Shown here piece by piece: positions 11,793-23,276 of a stretch of DNA of 64,000 bases. The notes below the pieces were generated by a model. That model was not told the DNA's origin. It saw only the letters and a program-made list of their open reading frames with translations, and did no database searches. Source of the stretch: Sextonia rubra (Eukaryota; Streptophyta; Magnoliopsida; Laurales; Lauraceae); contig JASUAD010000015.1 of the NCBI GenBank assembly GCA_037013555.1, positions 8,714,880 through 8,778,879 of the forward strand, read 5' to 3'. The stretch's first letter is position 1. The number at the start of each line of letters is the position of its first letter. The position numbers and the translations under genes are program-made.

Positions 11793-12385
11793 TACCTACA
11801 AACACAAACACCCCCCAAAATACAACAAATCAATCAATAAATTAAAAAAAATCACAATCCATCTGATCTTTATAATATTAGCGTCCTTTAAACTTATAGA
11901 AAAATCAAGCAGGCACTTTTCTGCTTCTATCAACTTATCATATGAATTCCCAATCTGTCTAATTAACAATACAACCAACGTAAGAAAGAATAACAACTCA
12001 CCAGCAATGAAGAGATTGGAGAGATGAAAAGAGGGGTTTGGATTTGGAGAAAAGAAAAGAAGAAAAAAAAACAAGAGATTGGAAGAAAAGAGGGTTCGAT
12101 GATGAGATGGATTTGAAAAAAAATGATCTAGTATTGGAAGCATAGATACCCCCAAAAAAGGCAATTTTTTTTCTCCCACAATCACAGTTCTGTTGTCTCT
12201 ATCCATATAATTTTGATACTATTCAACACCCAGACACCAAAATTCAAAATTTCATGTGCATCTTAAAAATCCATTAATTGAATCAAGCTGTGGTAACATT
12301 CAAACATCAAAGGAACGATACAAAAATTACCAAAGAAACAAAACCTAAGAAGGAGTGAGAAACAAAAGCAACACAAATTGAACAA
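11793..12385 (-). other. Unassigned DNA, 5'-leader/intron-like on reverse strand
   Basis: On the reverse strand a pyrimidine-rich stretch (about 12120-12010) is followed by TTCATTGCTG|GTGAGTTG, which fits a plant 5' splice site, and then AT-rich intron-like sequence. This could be the 5' leader and first intron of a host gene interrupted by the CACTA element on one side and the LTR fragment on the other. A 136-codon reverse frame (11796-12206) spans the putative splice site, is hydrophobic and low complexity, and shows no domain. The host-gene reading is an inference. Confidence 0.3.
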
Positions 12386-12410
12386 CACTACAACAAATTA
12401 CATTTTTGCC
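12386..12410 (+). repeat. CACTA left terminal inverted repeat
   Basis: CACTACAACAAATTACATTT followed by TTGCC. Allowing one gap, about 18 of 24 positions match the reverse complement of the right end. Confidence 0.85.
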
Positions 12411-12860
12411 AATGACTTTTCCCAATGCAAACTCACAAGCATTGGGAAAAACCTTGCATTTCCCAATGCATGTGAGTTTTCATCGGCAAAAGATCTGCTT
12501 TTCCCGATGCATGTGAGTTTGCATCAGCAAAAGGCCCACTTTTCCTGACACAAGCTTACATGTGTCGATAAAACCCCTACTTTTGTTGACGAAACAATTT
12601 TTTCATTTGGATGTATCTCATATGTCGAGAGAAGGTATAATACTCCCAACAAACAAAACCATGTGTCGGGAGAAGAATACGTTCTCCCGATGAAAAGAGC
12701 CTTGCGTCAGGAGAAGCATACCTTCTACTGATGCATGACTCTCTGTGTCACTATTTAGCTTCCCAACGTGGAGTGTTCATCAAGAAAAATAAATTCCGAA
12801 ACTAAAAATTGCTTGATCCTTTCCCGATGCATGTCATGGTTTTGGGTCAGATTGGGCCTG
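12411..12860. repeat. CACTA left subterminal repeats
   Basis: Many short copies in both orientations of a motif around TTTTCCCGATGCATGTGAG and its partner CATCGGCAAAAG, for example near 12420, 12470, 12500 and 12530, then more decayed copies (TGTCGGGAGAAG) to about 12830. CACTA subterminal repeats have this arrangement. Confidence 0.8.
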
Positions 12861-14150
12861 GGTTGTGGCCGACCCGCTTGACCCATTTACACAAAAGTGA
12901 TCTAATGAATATGGTTTTAGGCCCAAATGACATCCAAACCTTATGAAATTTGGAGGGATGGACTATGACATCATTTTAGGCCTAAAATAAAATCTTCATC
13001 AGGTTTTGGCTTCAAAAAGTGGGTCACACCATCTGTTGACTTTTAGTCAAATTGGGCCCATGCTTCAATTGTTTGGGGCCTAAATGATATCAGATGACCA
13101 CGAAATTTTGAGGGATTGATGCGGAACCATTTTGAGGTTTCAATCTAATTTTCAAGTGATTTGGCCTTAGAGAGGTTAGACTTTGATTTAGTGCCCCTAT
13201 GGCCCAATGGGAATGTTGACTTTAGGTCAACAATGTCCAGCCAACCCAAAATTTCGCAAAACTACTACAAGGCATGACTGAGGCCTTCGATAGAAACTTC
13301 AACCAATTTAGTCTTTAGGAGGTGGAGTTTCATACAATATCCTCGAAACTCTAAAATGGAGCTCCTTAAATTTGAACTTGCATCCAATAGTGTCTAAAAA
13401 TTTCGAAACTTTGAGGGAATGACCCAAAATATATTTTAAGACTTCTTGTGAATTCTAGCTGATTTCATCATCGGCAAGTATGAGTCGCCCGAGTCGAGGT
13501 CAGACTTTGATTTAGTACTCCCATGGCCCAGTGGGCATGTTGACTTTAGGTCAACATGTCCAATCGACCCCATATTTTGTTGAACTACTCTAGAGCATGA
13601 CTGAGGCCTTCATTTGAAATTTCAGCCAATTTGGTCTTTGAGAGGTGGAGTTTCACACAGTGTCCCCCAAACTAAAAAATGGAGCTCCTTGAATTTGAAC
13701 TTGCACCCAATGATATCTAAAAAGTCTAAAATTTTGACGGAATGACCCAAAACATATTTTAAGTTTTCTTTACAAATTTCAGCTAATTTCACCATCGGGA
13801 AGTATGAGTTGCCTGAGCCAAGGTCAGACTTTGATTTAGTGGTCCCCTGGCCTAGTGGGTATGTTGACTTTAGGTCAACAACAACCAACCGACCCGAAAT
13901 TTTGTAGAATTACTCTAGAGCATGACTAAGGCCTTCCATAGAAATTTCAGCCAACTTGTCTTCAGGAGGTGGAGTTTCATACAGTGTCCCCGAAACTCAA
14001 GAATGGAGCTTCTTGAATTTGAACTTGCATTCTGTGGTATCTGAAAATTCCAAGATTTTGACAGAATAACCAAGAACATATTTTAAGACTTCTGTGTGAA
14101 TTTCAGTTGGTTTCACCATCAGGAAGTATGAGTTGCCAAAGCCTGGGGTG
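12861..14150. repeat. 324-bp tandem repeat, three clear copies plus a decayed one
   Basis: The anchor CTTTGATTTAGT occurs at 13181, 13505 and 13829, exactly 324 bp apart, each followed by TGGCC and GTTGACTTTAGGTCAAC. Other shared blocks are GGTGGAGTTTCA, GGAGCTCCTT and AAATTTCAGC-like segments. A more diverged unit seems to precede the first (12880-13180), and the last breaks off near 14143. The repeat lies inside the CACTA element beside its subterminal repeats. Because 324 is divisible by 3, reverse-strand open frames recur in the same register (13622-13888, 13997-14179); I do not take them as genes. Confidence 0.85.
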
Positions 14151-14819
14151 CCTTCATAATTCCAAGGCTTATTTGCCATTTTACTTTAGACCGAGCTTGG
14201 AATGTTTTACTGCAAACACTTGTGACATTTTTTATTTTTTTATTTTTTTTATGAGTTAACAAGGATTAGTTGGAAGATTGATCGGTGTAAATCATGTGTT
14301 GTATACTCATGATTTTGCTTTTTTTAAGGTCTTTAAACAAATAAAATTTTAATAGCTTATGCCCCTCTTGATTAATCTAGTAGCAAAATTAAATGAATCC
14401 CATATAATCTTAATAAGGAAGTAGATCAAATCGGTGGAATTCTCCACCCCTAATATGTATCTAGGTTTATAATTGTTCCAAACTGCACATGATATATATC
14501 ACACCCCTAATATATATCTAGGTTTACAGCATCTTTGCCCACAGAAATTTATCATCAAAATAGCATCTTCTCCTGAACTCTTCCACCCCATCGTCCCACA
14601 TCTCTTTGATTTCAAGTTCTGGTATGTGCCCCCTATGTTTCTCTTCTTTTCTTTTTGATTTATATCGATTTATATTCACGATGATAATGCTGTATTGTGA
14701 TCTGTTCATCCTGCCCTTGTCATTGTTTTTTTGTTTCATTTTAATATATAAATCATTAGATGATTGGGACTTTGGAGATTGATGCAAAACAAGAGAGAAA
14801 AAGTGGATGCAATGTTTAA

Positions 14820-15044
14820 ATGTTAACTACCCTGCACATGCACATTGTTTTTGTTAGTTTTGTTTATAGAAGGAGAAGAAAAAAAAATTTTGGTGTTGTT
14901 GATTCAGGTCTTTTGGAAGAATTTGGGCTAGTTCTAGGAGGCTTTTCCTTAAAAGCCGGGATCGGGTCCATCAAAAAGCCCCTCACCGAGAAAGCTCTTT
15001 TGGTTATCACACTATCCCTCGTTAATGTAGGAGCTTTGCAATAG
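14820..15044 (+). other. Unidentified 74-codon open frame in CACTA
   Basis: Open for 74 codons; the second half (GLVLGGFSLKAGIGSIKKP...) reads like an ordinary protein segment with small hydrophobic residues. No family is recognised, and a reverse-strand frame overlaps it (14864-15058). It might be a captured exon fragment; equally it may be chance. Confidence 0.12.
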
Positions 15045-16124
15045 CAGTGGTGCTTCAATCTGTAATCCTACTTCGATTTATAAACGGAACACAGAGAATG
15101 AAACACTTATTTTATCCAGTAAAACACGTCCATAGAAAATAAAATGAGGCCCGGCAAAGGCGACAGAAACTAGGGATAGTTTCTTTTCAAAAATGCCTGA
15201 AGCTTGCTTTTATAGTACGTGCTTTTTATCCATGCCTGAAACTAAGGATATAGTAGAGAGTTGGCTATTGTCCACTGTCACTGAAGCATCCGCAAAGGAC
15301 GCTGGAGGACTGACATCACTGTTGCACAATCTCCGGCCACCCTTCCATCGCTGCATATCGCCATAGAGAAACCTGGCCCGCAACAGCAGTTTTGCTTTTG
15401 CAAAACCAGACCAGACGTTAGGAAGAAGATTACTAACTGTTGGGTCGATTCCAATTCGATTTCAGGTTAGGCCCACTTGACCCATTCTATAGAGAAGCCC
15501 AATCCACACCATCACTAGTAATTTCCAAGTGAATCAACGGTTGAACTTTGTGATAGTAGATGTTTGGGACTTATAATTATGATTAATAGTCCACATATCA
15601 ATGATAAAACATCAAAACATATCATCAAAGTTGCTTGACTTTAGGCTTTTTTGTTTATGGTCTTGCCATGAACCTATGATGTTGTGGGTTTTACTTCAAA
15701 ACAATGAGAAAAATATTCTTTTTCTATAGCATGATTAGATCTTGGAAAACAAATTTTACTATTAATGACTACTCATTGAGATCCAAAAGCCTATTGTTTC
15801 ATAATTTTAGTAGAATGTACACTTATCGTGGGTTTTTTAAGTAACATAGAAATAAAGTCACAGTGAAAAAAAAACTTTTTACTCTTGGAAACTTTTTACT
15901 CTTGTAAGACTTTTTAAAACTTCCAGACCATTGACTTCTTTAAATGGGCAATCACATTCTAATACACGTACCAAGGTTTATTCCATGCTTTCTTGATCTA
16001 GGCAAATCAATTTACTAAACTGGAGATTGTGGTTATATGGTCTTTTAGCTATGGGGAGGACCACAATATATAGGAAACCCGAAGAGGTGTTACACATTAA
16101 GAAAGTAACAAATAGCATTAGATT

Positions 16125-16128
<4 letters not shown>

Positions 16129-16165
<37 letters not shown>
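16129..16165. repeat. (AG)n microsatellite
   Basis: About 18 uninterrupted AG units within the CACTA interior. Confidence 0.95.
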
Positions 16166-16167
<2 letters not shown>

Positions 16168-16557
16168 AACAATGTTGCCAAATATTCACCTAATACCCCA
16201 TGTTGAGCTCACTTGGTAGACAGCTAAGGCTACTAAATTAAGGTTGAGATATAAGTTTTTTGGGTGGGCGCATGCTTATGAAAGCAATTTGGACATAGCC
16301 TTGTGGGCCATTTGCACCCATATCAATTTAATGTTCAATTGAGATTTTTTTCGGTCCATGTAATATAATGACAGGTGGAAAACAGTGGACAAGAGCCCGC
16401 CTTCCCGAACTTTTATAAGGACACCCATTGGAGCAAGAATAAAAATGACTGGGTGGACGAGACAGCGGGCCGACGTCATGTATGCATATTGAAATAGGTT
16501 TTGTTAAATCCAAAAACTATTTCTTTTCTTATTTTTAATCAGTCTACCTCTTAAAAA

Positions 16558-16990
16558 ATGACAGGCGCAGTTAGTAGAGAAGACAACGGTACAATCATAG
16601 CCCAAGGTCACATCCTCAATGACTCAAGAGGAGATAGCTGCCAATGTGCTTGGGAGGAAGTCATGCTATTTGATGGGATTTGGGATCTGAATGAAGTTGG
16701 CATCACTTCAAGGGCAACCTTAAGTGCATCTGAGGTGAGGAGCTGGAAGTAGTAGATAGTTGATCAAGTCAAGGCCCAAGTTGAACAAGCCAGCATCATA
16801 GCTGCGCAGACTAAGAGACAGGCTACACTTGAGGCAGTTATAGTCCAGTTAGTAACTCAAGCAAGGATAGTGGTTCTCGATCTTGATACGGCTGGAGGGA
16901 GCTCATCTGCTGGAGGTCAGAATGCGACATATCTTGGTCAGCATATGATTTTATTTTCTTCTACTTTAGTTGACATAAAAAGAAAGTTCT
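16558..16990 (+). other. Unidentified open-frame pair in CACTA
   Basis: A 64-codon frame (MTGAVSREDNGTIIAQGHIL...) ends in two adjacent stops near 16751. The same frame then reads on as IVDQVKAQVEQASIIAAQTKRQATLEA, an Ala/Gln-rich stretch that could be a helix or coiled coil, to about 16990. In this position it could be the decayed end of a transposon protein, but no family motif is visible. Confidence 0.2.
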
Positions 16991-17629
16991 TAGGACTTAT
17001 AACATAAGTTATTAGGATTTAAAAATGAAAAATAGGGTGTTGAGGGGAAAAATCATCAAATAATGACTGGAAAGTCTACAATATAGTACGAGCACGTCAC
17101 TTGGGACCGTGGAAACTTGCAGGAGCTGACTGTGCCCCAACGGGACACTCGGTTTAGGAATAGAAAAAAAAAACACCAATTCCTTGGACTTAGAATAGAA
17201 AACATCTAAGTAGTCTAATGACTTTTCATTATATACATGAACATCATATTGTAATAGGTTAACGGACTTTATGGGGCCAGGTACACTGTGTACGCTCAAT
17301 TACGAGATATAGTTGTGCTCTATGTTGATACTTTATTCTTTGTGGTTCTTAGATATTAATTGGTTCTTGGATATACTTTCTGGTTCTTGGATATTGAACT
17401 ATGATATTAGTACTTTAAAACCTACATATTTTTTTGAATTTTACTTGTAATGGCTTCTTATATGTATTGTTTATATGATGAAATGATTAGTTTTTTAGAT
17501 TGAGTTCGTTAGTTGGATTGCTTGATGTTGAGATATGGATGGTCGGATTACTTGAATTGGTTGGTACAGGTTGAAAGGTCAAAATTTGTGGGAACATAGA
17601 AAAACAAATAAAACCTTTCAGATTTAATA

Positions 17630-18149
17630 CCTTTGCTGATGCACTATGGCGTCAGCAAAAGTCACTTTTCACAACCTATGCCGAAGCAATCTATTGTTAA
17701 AAATGGTTTTTGATAGCGCATTAATGTATCGGCAAAGTCCCTTTTGACAACCTATGCCAACGCAATCTTTTGTCGGAAATGGTTTTTATTGATGCATTAA
17801 TGTGTCAGCACAAATCTAATATATGTATTTTGAAAAATATTTTCCTAATGCATAGTGTCATCAGGAAAAGTATTGTTGACAAATAAATGCGTCGGCACAA
17901 GGCAAATATATGATTTATTAAAAAATATTTTTCCAATGCCAAATGACCTCGAAAAACTTATTCACGACACAAAGCATTGTGCCAGAAAAAAGAATTACCG
18001 ATGCAAGGCAATGTATTGGAAAAAGTATTGTTGACGCAAGGCAATGTGTTGGAAAAAGTATTGCCAATGCAAGGCATTCCGTCACAAAAAGTATTGCCGA
18101 TGTAAGGCATTGCATCGGAAAAAGTCACTCTAAATCGTGAATTACCGAT
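17630..18149. repeat. CACTA right subterminal repeats
   Basis: Repeated units such as GATGCACTATGGCGTCAGCA, AAGGCAATGTGTTGGAAAAA and AAGGCATTGCATCGGAAAAA, spaced about 30-40 bp. They continue after the solo LTR at 20074-20135 (GACGCATATGTGACTTTTCT), showing that the LTR landed inside this repeat block. Confidence 0.8.
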
Positions 18150-18154
18150 GCAAT
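18150..18154 (+). repeat. Target site duplication GCAAT, left
   Basis: GCAAT directly before the LTR start TGATGAG; identical to 20069-20073. Confidence 0.9.
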
Positions 18155-20068
18155 TGATGAGTCTCTAAAAATGCATTTTTTTCATACACATTTTAAAATA
18201 TTTTAAAGACTTATTAACTTGAAAGAGCCTCATTTAGTGTGATATCATGGGTTCATGCATTTTAAATTCATTGTTATATTTTTCTGCATAATTTGTTTAA
18301 AAATCACACTTTTTGCATACATTCATAAACTTGCCATTTTTGGAAGGTCTATTTTTGGAAAGTTTTGTGAAAATAATTTTTCTGATAAATTAAATTGAAT
18401 TTTAATCATCATTAGTACAATCACATATAATCATGAAAAATAGTGTGCATTTTCATTGTCATTTCACGAGAGATGGGCCTGCATTCATGCATTAGTGATC
18501 TTAGGGGTAAAATTGTCTTTTCACATGAATTTACATTTGTTTTGTAGGAAATTGATGATATAGGTCCCATTTATAAAGAATTGAGGCAAGGAATTGATTT
18601 TCAAGAGAAAGGAGAGAGGAATTGAAGAGAAAAAGAAATTGGAAGAAAATTGCAAAAAGTCGGCTTCAAGGTCCCACACACATGCACATGTGTGGGGTAC
18701 ACTTGTAAAACATCCAAGATGGGGTCCATTTATTCATTGCACATTTACAAGAGATTTTGAAGAATATATCATCAAAGATGGATAAGGAAAGCCACAAAGG
18801 AGTTCTTTTTGGAGAAGGAGAAGATTTAATTGAAAATAAAAATAAAAATAAATATCCAAGGAAGCTATTCCACATCCAAAAGAGGATTTAATTCAGATTT
18901 TGATTGAAAAACTAAAGGAAAAAAAATTAAGGGAGAATTATCTAGAAGATCTCTTCAAGTTTGGAGCCAACAAGGAGAACTTTCCAAAAAAAGAAAATTG
19001 ACAATGCAAAGAGATAAAAGGGGAAGTTCTACACCTCATGTGGGCCAAGTTTGGTTTCAAGAGAGGATTCTTATTCCTAAATCATCTCTCAAAAGATCTC
19101 AAAGCAAGGTGGCACATACAAGAAAGGAAAGAAGCATCCAAGAGGGACTTTTAGACAAAGTAAGCAAAGAAAGAAAAGAAAAATAAAAAGAAAAAAAAAT
19201 CCCAAATCATAATATTTTTCTTTGAAACTTGGTAAAATTAAAGTTTAGAATGTGGTCTTTCATTCCTCAGATCAAAATAATTTCGGAAGGCTTGTGAACT
19301 AGAGGCTTAAACTTTGCTAATCAGTCAACTCAGATCAGAATTTCTACATAGAATTTTACAAAGTTGTCATGTTCATGCATTCATAACATTTTCGTTTTAG
19401 ATCCCTTTTTACTTCCGTTTTTTTTTTTGTTTCTTGCATCAATAGAACATGAATTCCAGCCATTAAATTTAGATTTAGGATACATTAGAATAGTTCAAAT
19501 CATGCATAAAATTTGCATCAGCATACTAGTTTTTCAGACTTAGAATTTTTGAGCATCTCATGGCATGCATTGCATTACTAATTTTACTAACTTTCTAATT
19601 TTAAATTTTTTCTAGTTTTATGTTTTTATTGTTTTAGTTAATTTCAAGAATTAAATATCTTTCTAAACTTTTTTTAATTGAAGATTTTAAATTGGAAAGT
19701 TTTTTAGTTATAGAAATTCTAACTTAGGAAAGTTTCTTAGTTTAGTTAGTTTCTAATTTAGTTTTTGTTTTATTGGAAGTTCTAACTTGTGTTTTAGTTT
19801 TGCAGAAACTTTAGTTTTATTTTAGAAATTTTAGATTTAGGTTTTCTAGGTTTAGAAAAGTTTCTTTTCTTTTCATTGGTTTGTAATTAATTTAATTTTG
19901 GTAAGTAGGATGCTTGTATTTGTTAGATTTTAAATTAGGCTAGTTGTAGATTTTTATTTAGGACAGGTTACAAGTTGAGAATACCTTAAACACATTACTC
20001 CCTGAGGATCGATCTAGTCCACCAGTTTTATTAATACATCGCGGTTATGCACTTGGAACTCACGATCA
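18155..20068 (+). mobile_element. Athila-family solo LTR (1914 bp) inside CACTA
   Basis: Begins TGATGAGTCTCTAAAAATGC and ends CACTTGGAACTCACGATCA, with GCAAT on both sides and CACTA subterminal repeats outside. This is the signature of a full element reduced to one LTR by recombination. It is related to the LTRs at 1-909 (reverse) and 5163-7690. Compared with the latter it lacks about 1.2 kb after roughly 19200, including the region of the TATA box at 5703. Its 3' end also matches the array at 37-64 kb (shared TTAGGACAGGTT and CAAGTTG). Confidence 0.92.
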
Positions 20069-20073
20069 GCAAT
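20069..20073 (+). repeat. Target site duplication GCAAT, right
   Basis: GCAAT directly after the LTR end; pairs with 18150-18154. Confidence 0.9.
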
Positions 20074-20135
20074 TTCTTCCGTTGGCAAAAGTCTTTACTG
20101 ACGCATATGTGACTTTTCTCGATGCATTTTTACGT

Positions 20136-20160
20136 CAGCAAAAGTGCATTTTGTTTAGTG
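20136..20160 (-). repeat. CACTA right terminal inverted repeat
   Basis: Ends ...TTTTGTTTAGTG; its reverse complement starts CACTAAACAAAATGC. Confidence 0.85.
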
Positions 20161-20255
20161 AAAAACACTATATTTCCAATTAAAAAAGCTGCTCCCTTAA
20201 TGCCAGTGAACCCATGAGATCCTCCTAAAATCCACCTACAAAATAACAAAAACAT

Positions 20256-20435
20256 CTAATCCACATCATGGAGGAAGACGTGGGTGACGCCATCCCTCTT
20301 CTGATTCGTGGGTATGACTGTTGTGGAGTAAATCACCCCCATCTGCCCCAACAGATCCCCAGTGTAGCCCATAGGGAAAATATTGATCATGATGAGATCT
20401 CGGTCCCGGCCGTAGACCTCATCATCCAATGTTCT
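20256..20435 (-). other. Exon-like island, possible host gene 3' exon
   Basis: On the reverse strand TTTTCTTAATCTAG resembles a splice acceptor. It is followed by 59 sense codons (start RTLDDEVYGRDRDLIMINIF, end GVTHVFLHDVD) and a TAG stop. The island is clearly more GC-rich than its surroundings, as plant exons usually are. I do not recognise the family. The forward strand is also open here with an ATG (20269-20448, MEEDVGDAIPLLIRG...), so the coding strand is not certain. It lies between the CACTA element and an LTR, and with 11793-12385 may be the remains of one disrupted host locus. Confidence 0.35.
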
Positions 20436-23271
20436 CTAGATTAAGAAAATCATGGCAAAGCAATTGTTAACTCTGTATTTTCTTGATTCTTCTACATTTT
20501 TGGGTTTTGGCTGTGAGTAGTGGGGAGAAATGGAGATAGGGTCTGTGTTTAGGGGGTTTTTGGACTAGTTGAATGTACAAACCCAAACTAATCTTGATTG
20601 ATAATAATTAATCTTATTTTACCTTAATTAATGCTTAGACTAATTCAACTCAAATCCCCTTGGGTTTGAGTCATAGATAGGTAATTAGGTTGGGTTCAAG
20701 CCTTACTTAGGTAGTCAAGCACCTTATTGTAATTAAAGTTGCTTGGCTTTGCATCACCTTAGTATCTTATTAGTTGCATCATATGTAATTTTATCTTGTA
20801 GGTCAACTTCCATGTTTGGCCCCACTTAACTCGGATCCATTTTAGCCCACTTGAATACCAATTAACTCAAATTGTAAAATCCATAACCAAGTGGACCTAC
20901 TTGTAAATTCCAGAAAATTTGGATTTAAAACCTAATCAACAACTCCTTTTTTGCATCCCCTTCTTCTTGTTGCTGGAGTTTCTTCTTCCTCTCTCCTTCA
21001 CCTTCCATAGCAACTGGAATCTGGAGCTTAGCGCTTTGCATGCTAGAGCCAAGCTTTCATCTTTTTCCTCTTTACCTCCTTACTCACCTTCTTCCCTTGG
21101 AAACTCACAATCTGACCTCATCATCTTTTTTACAGTTCTTCAAGGTGAGAATCCCATCACCATTCCATTTCATGAGTTCAAAAGAGCCAAGGAAACTTAA
21201 TTAAGTATCATGCATGTATCTCATACCCATTTAATCAATTGCATGTATTAGATCATCTTCTATTGAGGCTTTCTCCACCACAAAAGCAAAGGAAGAGCTT
21301 GATTTGGGTAAAACACTAAATTAGAGGTAAGTATAAAAGTGTATATTACTGTATGTATGTCTATTTATGTTGATTCTTGAAGAATTCTCCTTAAACGCCA
21401 ATCTACAACTTTTTTACCCTTTAATTCAAGAATATATGATGGTTTAAGTGATGATGAATATATTAATGAACGAATGATGAAATGTGGGTTTTGAAATATA
21501 AAATGATAGATTGGAACAAAGAAAATCATAGTGGAACCAAGTTGGAAGAAGTTCTATACCGAACGTATGTTTCAGAATGGCTTTGAAAAATCTAAAGCTT
21601 AAAGCTAGCTTTCCAATGACCCAAAACTTGACATTTCTTCTATGGTTAACCCCATGGCTAAGCTGCGAAATGCACTATGGCTAAGCCATAGCCAAGTCGT
21701 AGTCAAGTCGTAGGCTATCTACGGTTAAGCCGTGGGCTAAATCACGGGTGAGCCGTAACTGTGGGAAATTTTGGTAAGTCATAACTAAGCCATAGGAACA
21801 AAGAAACTAAGACAAAAGTAGGAACTTTCAAAGACCATGTAGGGCTTTAAAAGTGGTACCTTTGACTTGAATAAATTCCTAACGATAATAAAAACACTAA
21901 GGAGGAAAACTATAGAGCTATCACTTGTCCCCTTCTGATTCTCTGGATGTCACATTATGGGTGTTGGCATAAGAAGAAGTGTTTACTACCTATACAATGT
22001 AAGATTTTCATAGTACATTGACACCGGACATTTTATGAATATACCACATTGAATGACTATGGAAACATGGAATAACTTAGCATAGGGTTAGTTAGTAAAT
22101 AACCTTGATAAACTCTTAATTCAAATGCATTCATATTGGTAAGTAAACCTTACCTTCAACATGATCTAATCATGTGCCCATTCTTCCTGGTGAATCTTGA
22201 GATGAAATCAAAGGTGGAGCTTCTATTGAGCGTGAGCCCATGAGCCAAGATAGGGGCAACCGAGGTTGAGAGGGTTCAAAATCTAATTGCTCATTTAAGT
22301 ATGAGTTGTTTGAATAATAGTTACTTTGTTAATTCTGATTTTTATGAATGAATACAATCTCAAGATTGCTATATGTTTCTACATAAGAATGAATCAAATG
22401 CTACATATGATAAGTATGAAAGTATGAATTCTGATTGGACTTGAGACCATTGAGTCGGCACCACTTAGCTTGTATCCACATGAGGTTCAGTGGGACCGAA
22501 TGAGGGTATTCAATACATTACCTATTATAGTAGTTATATAAAGAGTTGGTCGATATTCTTAGGGTAGCTAGATGCTCGTAGCCCGACCGCTAGTGATTTC
22601 GCACCGACCGATATGCTCTCTTTATGGAGAGAAGATCGCCATGTGGATGCTAACTAATATGTTATTGTATTTCCATTTATGATTCGTTACTCATGTTTAT
22701 TCATATACAAAACATGCCTAGCTTCCATTATTGCTTTTGTTTAATCAATATGTTTTCTAATTCAATTGTTACATCATGATAGTCTTATATATCCTTGTAT
22801 TTGTTTAACTGTTGTGTTAATAGGTGTTACAAGTATTGAACCCAATGCCAACACGGCAGTCGACGTACCCCCAGAAGGAACTATAGCAGTGCCTCGGGGT
22901 GTAGATGAGTAGAATGAGGATGATGCCTTTTACTAGTCATCCGGTGTAAAACGTCACAAGGTTTCTTTTGGATCGCATAGAGAGTAGATCATGTCATTTT
23001 CATCATGTTATTTTAGAGACAGATTGATGGACATGCCATTTTGTATTTATGCATATGTTTATACACCTTATTAGTATGTGTATGTGGAGGGTTTAATTAA
23101 CAAACCTTGGTTTATGTTAATGAATGAATTAATGTTTTCTAATTGCCTATGATGAATTACAGGTGAATTCTCCAGGTTTTTGTTTCATTATGAAAATGAG
23201 TATTACGTGTTTATGGATATTTTTCACACATACCTATGGAATCTCCCTTGTAGCAGTTCATACATGTCTTG

Positions 23272-23276
23272 ACATG
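23272..23276 (+). repeat. Target site duplication ACATG, left
   Basis: ACATG immediately before TGTAAGGTCCC; identical copy at 26338-26342. Confidence 0.85.

Larger units (their letters stand above)
14151..17629. other. CACTA interior without a recognisable gene
   Basis: About 3.5 kb of AT-rich sequence. I find no TNPD-like transposase or other known domain. Two short forward frames are the only hints of coding and are listed separately; a (AG)n microsatellite is at 16129. The stretch 14920-15470 is less AT-rich than its surroundings and could be captured DNA. Confidence 0.4.
12386..20160. mobile_element. CACTA (En/Spm) transposon, 7775 bp including a nested solo LTR
   Basis: The left end CACTACAACAAATTACATTT and the right end (reverse complement CACTAAACAAAATGCACTTT) form imperfect terminal inverted repeats beginning with the diagnostic CACTA. 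Both ends carry arrays of subterminal repeats built on 'GATGCA...GGCAAAAG' motifs, the hallmark of CACTA elements and binding sites for the transposase partner protein. Flanking trinucleotides are CAA and AAA, one mismatch from the 3-bp duplication expected. Without the Athila solo LTR (1914 bp plus 5) it is about 5.86 kb. No transposase (TNPD/TNPA) is recognisable, so it is probably non-autonomous. Confidence 0.85.

Noticed and set aside
13622..14179. Two related reverse-strand frames
   Set aside because: They repeat because the underlying 324-bp unit repeats in register; no protein family recognised. Kept only as an observation.
12383..20163. Perfect 3-bp target duplication of the CACTA element
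   Set aside because: Left flank is CAA and right flank AAA, so the duplication has one mismatch; I rely on TIRs and subterminal repeats instead.
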